Source of the DNA: Hymenobacter sp. | Lineage (GTDB): Bacteria > Bacteroidota > Bacteroidia > Cytophagales > Hymenobacteraceae | Assembly (NCBI GenBank): GCA_025362615.1 | Contig: JANYFQ010000651.1 | Location: forward strand, 1 to 13,423 | DNA length: 13,423 nucleotides | Reading direction: 5' to 3' | Shown here: positions 1-6,300 of the stretch, piece by piece | How positions within the stretch are numbered: the first letter of the stretch is position 1 | Layout of the letters: each line of letters opens with the position of its first letter | Position numbers and translations under genes: made by a program | Notes under the pieces: generated by a model | Databases searched by the model: none | The model's input: the letters and a program-made list of their open reading frames with translations, nothing else | What the model was told of the DNA's origin: nothing

Positions 1-82
1 TCACGCCGCCGTCCTCGGCCTTGCCGGACAGGTGCGGGGCGACCAGCCCCCAAGTGGCATCAGAAATTTCGTGTCGGTGCAT
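1..82 (-). CDS. IS5-family transposase, N-terminal fragment
   Basis: This is a partial gene cut by the window edge. The ATG is at 82-80 on the minus strand and 27 codons are visible. The peptide begins MHRHEISDATWGLVAPHL, the N-terminal signature of IS5-family (IS427/IS1031-like) transposases, whose typical form is M-x-R-x-E-[IL]-[ST]-D-x-x-W-x-x-[IL]-x-P-x-L. In this family the N-terminal segment precedes a DDE catalytic domain. The catalytic residues lie outside the window, so I cannot tell whether this copy is intact or split by a programmed frameshift as in some relatives. Confidence 0.8.
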   Translation of the reverse strand, partial: MHRHEISDATWGLVAPHLSGKAEDGGV

Positions 83-138
83 AGAAATGTCGCTGTATAA
101 GGCAAAATTACATTAAACTTCTTATTGTCCTCACGACC
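1..138 (-). mobile_element. IS5-family insertion sequence, 5' end only (left copy)
   Basis: This is the end of an insertion sequence that continues beyond the left edge of the window. It holds the start of a minus-strand transposase and about 55 bp of AT-rich leader. It finishes in a terminal repeat which, read on the minus strand together with the flanking CTAG, is CTAGGTCGTGAGGACAATAA (141 down to 122). The other partial IS at the right end of the window starts CTAGGGCGTGAGGACAATTA, which is 18 of 20 identical. That match fixes the outer boundary near base 138, next to CTAG at 138-141. Assignment to the IS5 family rests on the transposase N-terminus and on the DDE signature of the right copy. 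The exact IS name cannot be read from this fragment. Confidence 0.8.
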
Positions 139-141
139 TAG
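122..141 (-). repeat. IS terminal inverted repeat with CTAG flank (left copy)
   Basis: Read on the minus strand, the sequence is CTAGGTCGTGAGGACAATAA. It matches the repeat at 13241-13260 at 18 of 20 bases, in inverted orientation relative to the element. The palindromic CTAG sits at 138-141. Insertion into CTAG or TA targets is known for parts of the IS5 family. Whether CTAG belongs to the target or to the terminus cannot be settled from one end. Confidence 0.75.
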
Positions 142-223
142 TAGCGGGCACGGGCCAAGAGGCCCGCGCCAACCGCCAGCCCCGCGTAACGTCAGTTATT
201 ATTCGCTCCATACCTTTTTGCCC

Positions 224-502
224 ATGAAAAGCTTCCTGATTGCCCTCGGGTTATCCTTTGCCCTGACTGCTACGGCGGCTTCGGCAGCTCCGACCATTCG
301 CCTCACCCAAACCGCCGCCGGCCAAGAGCCAGTGCTGACGAAGCAACAGAAAAAAGCCGCCAAACTCAAGCGCCGCGAACACCAGTCCGACGTGTACAAA
401 GGCAGCATTTCCAGGCAAAACCGCCTGGTAGAAGATGCCCTTAATGCCGAAAAAGACAAGCAGCCGACCGACGACGAAGGCAAGGAGAAGAAGGTGAAGT
501 AA
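224..502 (+). CDS. Small exported lysine-rich hypothetical protein (92 aa)
   Basis: I do not recognise a family. The ATG at 224 is preferred over an upstream in-frame TTG at 125, because TTG 125 lies inside the IS terminal repeat and the ATG opens a classic signal peptide: MK, then a hydrophobic run (FLIALGLSFALTA), then ASA|AP near residue 21. The mature part is about 70 residues, highly charged, and carries lysine/arginine-rich segments (QQKKAAKLKRREH near residues 40-50) and an acidic/lysine tail (DDEGKEKKVK). It is probably periplasmic. It begins about 85 bp beyond the left IS boundary, so its original upstream region may have been altered by the insertion. TACCTTTT at 211-218 resembles a Bacteroidota -7 element but is very close to the start codon. 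A strong intrinsic terminator follows. Confidence 0.65.
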   Translation: MKSFLIALGLSFALTATAASAAPTIRLTQTAAGQEPVLTKQQKKAAKLKRREHQSDVYKGSISRQNRLVEDALNAEKDKQPTDDEGKEKKVK

Positions 503-532
503 CCACTTTTGCGGGTTGCTCTGTTTCACAAG

Positions 533-568
533 AAGCCCCCGGCGCTGCGGCGCTCGGGGGGCTTTTTT
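533..568 (+). terminator. Rho-independent terminator after the 92-aa gene
   Basis: AAGCCCCC at 533-540 pairs with the G-run and CTT of GGGGGGCTT around 556-564. An inner GCGC/GCGC pairing and a short loop lie between them, and a run of six T ends the structure (TTTTTT, 563-568). It lies 30 bp after the TAA at 500-502. It may also serve the convergent metalloprotease gene that ends at 606, but the minus-strand side has no uninterrupted T run. Confidence 0.85.
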
Positions 569-605
569 GTGGAAAATCAAAAGTGCTGACTTCGGCACGG
601 CACCC

Positions 606-2936
606 TTATTCAGCGTAGAGTTGCACCGTTTCGCTGGGCTGCCCGGCCACTACAGTCCGCAGAAAATAAGTGCCCGTGGGCAATTTTGGCAGTTCGAACC
701 CAAAAACCTGGCCCGCCTGACCAGCGCTTAGTTCCTGCGTGTACAGCACCGTGCCTTGCGCGTTGTAGAGCAGCACCGTGGCAGCCTCGCCAGCCGCAGT
801 AGGCGTGTAGGCCACAGTAAAAGTGGCGGCGCTGGGGTTGGGGTATACCTGCGTTCGCAGCCCGGCCGGAGCGGGCGTGCTCATCTGGCCCACTGGTTCG
901 CAGGGCATCCCCTTGTACGAGTTCCGAACGAAGTCGCCCAGCCCGTCCTTCATGCCGTACACGTAGGGCAAAGCCGGCCGCTGAAACGTGACGGTGGCGG
1001 CATTGGGGTTGTTGTTGGGGGCCAAGAGCACCGCCACCGGTGCCCATTTGTAAGCCGTGGCTCCGCTCGCCGTTGTGGTGTAGATGCGAAGCGTTTCGTC
1101 GCAAGGCGTGTAGAACAGGCGAGGGCTTACGCTCAGTTGCGCCCCGATGCAGGTGGTGGCATCGAGCGCAACCATCGGCGCGAAGCAACGATTCGCTAAG
1201 GTGCTGCGGCGCAAAATATTGTCGGCTCCAAGAACCTCCGGCTCGGCTGCAAATGCATATTTTTGCTGTGATGGGGCAAGAAACCGGTACATGAGCACGC
1301 TGGGGTCGGCCACATGAGCAAGGCCCACCACATGGCCCAACTCGTGCAGCAACGACGTTTTGAAGTCGTACCGCACCGAGTCATTTGGAATTGGGGCACC
1401 AGAGAAATCGTAGGCAAATATTTTGTCCTTGTTGATTAGTATATCAACCGCATCGGCCGAAGCATAATTGCCGTTGCTACCGGTACAGAAGGTGAAGTGG
1501 TTGTTCGTCGCCATGAGCGCGTCGGAGTTTATCGGAAAAGCAGCCGACGAAAACCCGATGTTGCAATCCGTCGTGCCATAAGCAAACGGCACGGCCCGAA
1601 ACACGCTGTCACCCAAGTTGAGTTGGGTGTCGCAACGCCATTTGCGAATGACCGTTTCGATGATTTTGGTGGTAGGATAGCCGAAATTAGAGCCCAAATG
1701 GTGGTTGAGTACGTTAGCATCGTACTTAAACCGAATGCCACCCGTGCCGTTGAGGCTGGCAATGCGCACCTGACGGTAAGCCGGAATTGGCGGATTACCA
1801 CTTGAGTAAAGGACGTTAAACTCCGAACGCGGGATGGTAACAGCCGGAGGCGAAGCACCAGCCGACGTTATGGAATCGGTCAAGCTAGCATTGATTACTT
1901 TAAATACACCAGTTGCTGCGCTCCGACCCTTTCCACTCGGTGTTGACCCATCATTCGAGGGCATATACAAAACGATTTTAGTATTGGTGAACCTAATGAT
2001 GTTTAAGGCGGGAGTTCTAACGTAGGTATTGGGCTGGTCGGCGCTCGCGAACTTGACCTGTGGCTTGAAGGCAGGGTTGGCGCTACTCGGGGTGCCGAAA
2101 CCGGAACCGTTGATAGTCAATGAGTCGAAAGTGCCCGCATTGATGGTAATTGGCGCAAAGCTTGTGATGGCCACCGTGGCAAGGGGCCCGCCGCTGATTT
2201 GGGCCTTATTGGCGTTTGTGTTTGATGTAGCGGATTGTTTTTTTTTAACAGACAAGCGGGGGCGTTGCGGGCTGGACTTCATCATCCTAGCGTACATGAG
2301 GCTGTCCAGTAAATACGCTTCTTTGTAAGAGTTAAATTTCTTGGGGTCAAATGGTTTTACCACCCGGTACGGGTGCCCAACCTGCGCGGCGATGACCGGG
2401 TACAGGCTGGTTTCGACCCGAGGGTACGTTTGCCAGAAAGATTGCGTATTGGCCCCGCCTTTCAAGTAGCTCTCGTATTCCAGGAAGCCGCGTTCGCCAT
2501 CTACCGTTTGAAAAGCCTGGTTGGCCGGAACCTTGGTTTTTGGGTCGGGGTGTGGGGTTGAGGTCAGAAAAAATACGCCCGTCGGTTGCAGGTTCAGCCC
2601 CACCTGGCCCAGGTCGGAAAAGGCGTTCGCCTCGTTGCCGACTTGCCCGCCCCAGGTGATGATTTCGACGCGGGCGCTGCTCACCTCGCCTTTGAATACC
2701 TTGTAAACGGTAACGGGCGTAGCCGTGAAAATCATGCTGTGCGCGGCATCCCAAAAGCAGTAGCTTTCTTCGGCGCGGCCCTCGACGATGACCGGGGATT
2801 TAGCAATCAAAGCCGCTAGCTGCGCTTCGCCACCGCTGCTGGTGAACGGGCGCGGCGCTTCGCCTTGTTGGGCTTGGGCAGGACTTCCAGTTAGCACGAC
2901 GGCCAACAGGAACAGGAGGCAGGCAACATTTTTCAT
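606..2936 (-). CDS. Secreted matrixin-like zinc metalloprotease with T9SS type A sorting domain (776 aa)
   Basis: This is a predicted extracellular or cell-surface endopeptidase. A signal peptide covers residues 1-22 (hydrophobic core ACLLFLLAVVL, cleavage after AQA). Residues about 23-230 match no fold I recognise. Residues about 254-350 look like an IPT/TIG Ig-like domain (SLTINGSGFGTP). A metzincin catalytic region follows at about 380-560, with HELGHVVGLAH at 531-541: zinc ligands H531, H535 and H541, general base E532, and a Met-turn with M549 in SVLMY. A Cys-containing, PKD/Ig-like stretch follows, and residues about 697-776 are a T9SS sorting domain (YPNPSAATFTV ... LPTGTYFLR). T9SS cargo is exported by Sec, moved across the outer membrane, and loses this tail. 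The frame is intact. The ATG at 2936 is supported by the signal peptide. Substrate specificity cannot be inferred. An A9 run (2238-2246, Lys-Lys-Lys at about 231-233) is a possible slippage site. Confidence 0.88.
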   Translation of the reverse strand: MKNVACLLFLLAVVLTGSPAQAQQGEAPRPFTSSGGEAQLAALIAKSPVIVEGRAEESYCFWDAAHSMIFTATPVTVYKVFKGEVSSARVEIITWGGQVGNEANAFSDLGQVGLNLQPTGVFFLTSTPHPDPKTKVPANQAFQTVDGERGFLEYESYLKGGANTQSFWQTYPRVETSLYPVIAAQVGHPYRVVKPFDPKKFNSYKEAYLLDSLMYARMMKSSPQRPRLSVKKKQSATSNTNANKAQISGGPLATVAITSFAPITINAGTFDSLTINGSGFGTPSSANPAFKPQVKFASADQPNTYVRTPALNIIRFTNTKIVLYMPSNDGSTPSGKGRSAATGVFKVINASLTDSITSAGASPPAVTIPRSEFNVLYSSGNPPIPAYRQVRIASLNGTGGIRFKYDANVLNHHLGSNFGYPTTKIIETVIRKWRCDTQLNLGDSVFRAVPFAYGTTDCNIGFSSAAFPINSDALMATNNHFTFCTGSNGNYASADAVDILINKDKIFAYDFSGAPIPNDSVRYDFKTSLLHELGHVVGLAHVADPSVLMYRFLAPSQQKYAFAAEPEVLGADNILRRSTLANRCFAPMVALDATTCIGAQLSVSPRLFYTPCDETLRIYTTTASGATAYKWAPVAVLLAPNNNPNAATVTFQRPALPYVYGMKDGLGDFVRNSYKGMPCEPVGQMSTPAPAGLRTQVYPNPSAATFTVAYTPTAAGEAATVLLYNAQGTVLYTQELSAGQAGQVFGFELPKLPTGTYFLRTVVAGQPSETVQLYAE

Positions 2937-2969
2937 GGGGTGGCGAGGGTGAAATGTGACAAGCTTCAG

Positions 2970-2977
2970 TAAATATA
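2970..2977 (-). promoter_or_regulatory. Possible -7 element for the metalloprotease gene
   Basis: Read on the minus strand, TATATTTA matches the Bacteroidota -7 consensus TAnnTTTG at all fixed positions except the last. It lies about 34 bp upstream of the ATG at 2936. The -33 side is weak: only CTG is found at the expected spacing. The call is tentative. Confidence 0.3.
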
Positions 2978-3061
2978 GGCAATAGTTGCCATATGTGCAG
3001 CAGGGCTAGTCAAAGGGCAAATACTTAGCAACATTACGGTCATTTTGGCGGGCACGGCCGA

Positions 3062-3086
3062 CCAGCAGGCCGTGCCAGCCTGCTGG
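3062..3086. repeat. Perfect 9-bp inverted repeat
   Basis: CCAGCAGGC at 3062-3070 is followed by a 7-base loop and its exact complement GCCTGCTGG at 3078-3086. No T run follows on either strand, so this is not a typical intrinsic terminator. It lies upstream of the dnaE promoter and could be an operator-like site or part of a structured RNA. Confidence 0.6.
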
Positions 3087-3098
3087 CTGCCAACAACG

Positions 3099-3153
3099 CT
3101 GCCGGGTGCGGGTGCCCCAACCACAGCGCCTGGCGCCATGCCTGGCCCGGCAG
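3099..3153. repeat. Second inverted repeat (8-bp arms) next to the first
   Basis: CTGCCGGG at 3099-3106 is complementary to CCCGGCAG at 3146-3153. The roughly 39-bp loop itself contains GGCGCC and GGTGC/GCACC-like short pairings. Base composition is high in GC, so some of this pairing is expected by chance. Confidence 0.4.
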
Positions 3154-3209
3154 TGGCAGCGGCAGTAAAAGTCTCTGGCCTCACCCTCACCTCCCTACCC
3201 GCTGCGGGC

Positions 3210-3240
3210 TTGCACCGGCACCGCGCCGGCCCTAACTTTG
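3210..3240 (+). promoter_or_regulatory. Probable dnaE promoter (Bacteroidota sigma-A type)
   Basis: TTG at 3210-3212 is a -33 element. It is separated by 20 bp from TAACTTTG at 3233-3240, an exact match to the -7 consensus TAnnTTTG. Transcription would start around 3247, giving a leader of about 70 nt before the ATG at 3320. The in-frame TTG at 3254 would leave almost no leader, which supports the ATG start. Confidence 0.55.
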
Positions 3241-3319
3241 GTCGTGCCAGGGGTTGAATGCGAAGTGCTTACCACGGCAATCATTCTGCATTCAAAACCC
3301 AAAATCAAGCCCTCCCGCA

Positions 3320-6300
3320 ATGCCCGTTTTCTCGCACCTCCACAGCCACACCCAGTACTCGCTCCTCGACGGGCAGGCCAGCATTTCGGCCCTCATGAAG
3401 AAGGCCCAGGCCGACGGGATGCCCGCCGTGGCCCTCACCGACCACGGCAATATGTTCGGGGCCTTCAACTTCGTGGCCGAAGCCAACAAGTACAACGTCA
3501 AGCCCATCGTGGGCTGCGAGTTTTACCTCGTGGACGACCGCCACAAGAAAACCTTCAGCAAGGAAAAGGGCGAGCGCGACAAGCGCTACCACCAACTGCT
3601 ACTGGCCAAAAACCAGGCCGGCTACCACAACCTGAGCAAGTTATGCTCGCTGAGCTTCATCGAGGGCGTGTACTCCAAGTTCCCGCGCATCGACCGCGAG
3701 CTGCTCGAACGCTACCACGAGGGGCTGATTGCGACGAGCTGCTGCATCGGGGCCGAAATCCCGCAAACCATCCTTTTTCGCACCGAGGCCGAGGCCGAGG
3801 AGAAGCTGAAATGGTGGCTCGATATGTTCGGCGACGACTATTACATCGAAATCCAGCGGCACGGGCTGATGAATTTCGACGGCACCGGCAAGAGCCAGGA
3901 AGACGTGAACCAGGTGCTGCTCGGGCTGGCCGTGAAGCACAACGTCAAGGTCATTTGCACCAACGACTCGCACTACGTCAACCAGAACGATTACGCCGCC
4001 CACGACCTGCTGCTGTGCGTGAACACCGGCGAAGAGCACAGCGTGCCCGTCGGCGACCCGCGCACCAACTACTACACCCTGATGACGGGCAAGGGCGAGG
4101 TCAAATATGACCTGCTCGACAACCTGCGCCGCGACCACGGCCGCGACGAAAACGCCCAGCGCCAACTGCGCCGCATTGATGAGGAGCTGCAAAAGCCCAA
4201 GCCCCACACCCGCTTCGGCTTCGCCAACGACCAGTTCTTTTTCAAGACCCAGGCCCAGATGAACGAGTTGTTCGCCGACGTGCCCGAGAGCGTGGACAAC
4301 ACGAACGAAATCGTGGGCAAAATCACGCCGCCGGTGCTGGCCCGCGACATTTTGCTGCCCAATTTCCCCATTCCGCCCGAGCACGCCAACGCCGACGCTT
4401 TCCTGCGCGACCTCACCTACAAAGGCGCTTTTGAAGGCCCCAAGCCCCGCTACTCGGAGCGCACGGCCGAAGTGGAGGAGCGGCTCGATTACGAGCTGCG
4501 CATCATCCAGACGATGGGGTTTGCGGGGTACTTTCTTATCACCCAGGATTTTATCAACCACGGGCGCTCGGTGGGCGTGGCCGTGGGGCCGGGGCGCGGC
4601 TCGGCCGCCGGCTCGGCCGTGGCCTACTGCGTGGGCATCACCAACATCGACCCCATCAAGTACTCGCTGCTGTTCGAGCGGTTTCTGAACCCCGAGCGGG
4701 TGAGTATGCCCGATATTGACATTGACTTTGACGACGTGAACCGTCAGAAAGTCATTGACTACGTGGTGGATAAGTATGGCAAAAACCAGGTGGCCCAGAT
4801 TATCACCTTCGGCACGATGGCCGCCAAGTCGAGCATCAAGGACGTGGCGCGGGCCATGAACCTGGCCCTGCCCCAGACCAACGACCTCACCAAAATGGTG
4901 CCCGACAAGCCCGGCACCACCCTCGCCGGAGCCTTCGCCGAAAGCCAGGAGCTGGACATGATTCGGCGCGACGAAAGCCCCGATAACCTTAAAGGCCAGA
5001 TACTTCGCCTCGCCACCCAGCTCGAAGGCTCGCTGCGGAACACCGGCATTCACGCCGCCGGCATCATCATCGCCCCCGACGACATCACGAAGTACATCCC
5101 CGTCAGCACCAGCAAGGAATCGGAGCTGCTCATCACGCAGTTCGACGGCAAGGTCATCGAGAGCGCCGGGATGCTGAAGATGGACTTTCTGGGCCTCAAA
5201 ACCCTGACCATCATTGTCGATGCCATCCGCCTCATCGAACGCAACCACGGCGTGAAGATTGACATTGACGACATTCCGCTCGACGACGAAAAAACCTACC
5301 AGCTCTACCAGCGCGGCGACACCATCGGCACGTTCCAGTTCGAGAGCGAGGGAATGCGCCAGTACCTCAAAGACCTCAAACCCACCAACATCGAGGACCT
5401 CATCGCCATGAACGCCCTCTACCGGCCGGGGCCGATGCAGTTCATCCCCAACTTCATCAACCGCAAGCACGGGCGCGAGGAAATCGTGTACCCGCACGAG
5501 TTGCTGGAGCCAATTTTGAAGCACTCCCAGGGCATTTGCGTCAGCGGCGATACGCTGGTTCACTGCGCCTTAACCGGCGAACGAGTGCGAATAGACGCGT
5601 TGGCCGGGCGCACGAATGACTTCTGGGTGCAGGGCGTGGACGCGGAAATGCGCCCCGCCGTGGCCCCGGTCACGCACTTCTTCGACAACGGCCTGCGCGA
5701 CGTGCTGCTCGTGCGCCTTCGCGACGGCTCGACCGTGACCATGACCCCTGACCACCAAGTGCTTACTGAGAATGGCTGGCAGCAAATCCAGCACCTGGGC
5801 GTGGGCAGCTTCATCGGCACGCCCCGGCAACTAAGCGTGGCCAACGAGGCCGATTATGACCTGGGCAAGCTGCGAACGCTGGCCTACCTGCTGGCCGACG
5901 GCTCGCTCACGTCGGGCGCGGCCTGCGATTTTGTGTCGCAAAGCCCCGCTCTCGTGGCCGAGTACACGCGCTGCGTGAACAGCTTCGACAACCTGACGAC
6001 CAGTACCTTGCAGCAAGTGCGCGACGTAACGCGGGTGTCGGTGAAGGTGACGGAAAAAGCGTTTTACCACGAACCCACCACCTTGCTGACTTGGCTGCGC
6101 CAACTGGGTTTGAAGACGCAAAAGGGCGGCCTGAACTCGCGCCAAAAGTTCGTGCCTGAGTTCGTTTTCGGGCTGAATGCCAACTGCATCGCGCACTTCG
6201 TGGCCTCGCTCTGGGATTGCGACGGGCACGTGGGCGAGAAAATCTGCTTCTACAAAACGATTTCGCCACTGCTGGCCCGCGACGTGCAAACGCTGCTGCT

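Larger units (their letters stand above)
2937..3319. other. 383-bp divergent intergenic region, hairpin-rich
   Basis: This region separates the divergent metalloprotease and dnaE genes. The half near the protease (2937-3045) is AT-richer and should hold its promoter. The middle (3060-3160) is GC-rich with nested inverted repeats, and the dnaE promoter lies at 3210-3240. Short open frames cross it on both strands (for example 3045-3257 plus and 2966-3190 minus). Their translations are Ala/Pro/Gly-rich, resemble no known protein, and overlap the promoter, so I do not call genes. A structured leader or small RNA is possible but unproven. Confidence 0.5.

Noticed and set aside
3254..3319. Upstream TTG extension of DnaE by 22 residues
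   Set aside because: The extension does not resemble any DnaE N-terminus, and TTG would sit almost at the predicted transcription start. ATG 3320 gives the standard beginning.
3238..4110. Plus-strand open frame overlapping the start of dnaE
   Set aside because: It is out of frame with the PHP domain of DnaE, and its Arg/Pro/Gln-rich translation has no family resemblance.
3641..5563. 640-codon open frame on the minus strand inside dnaE
   Set aside because: It is antisense to conserved DnaE domains. Its translation is a His/Val/Gly/Ala-rich shadow typical of GC3-rich genes, with no recognisable motif.
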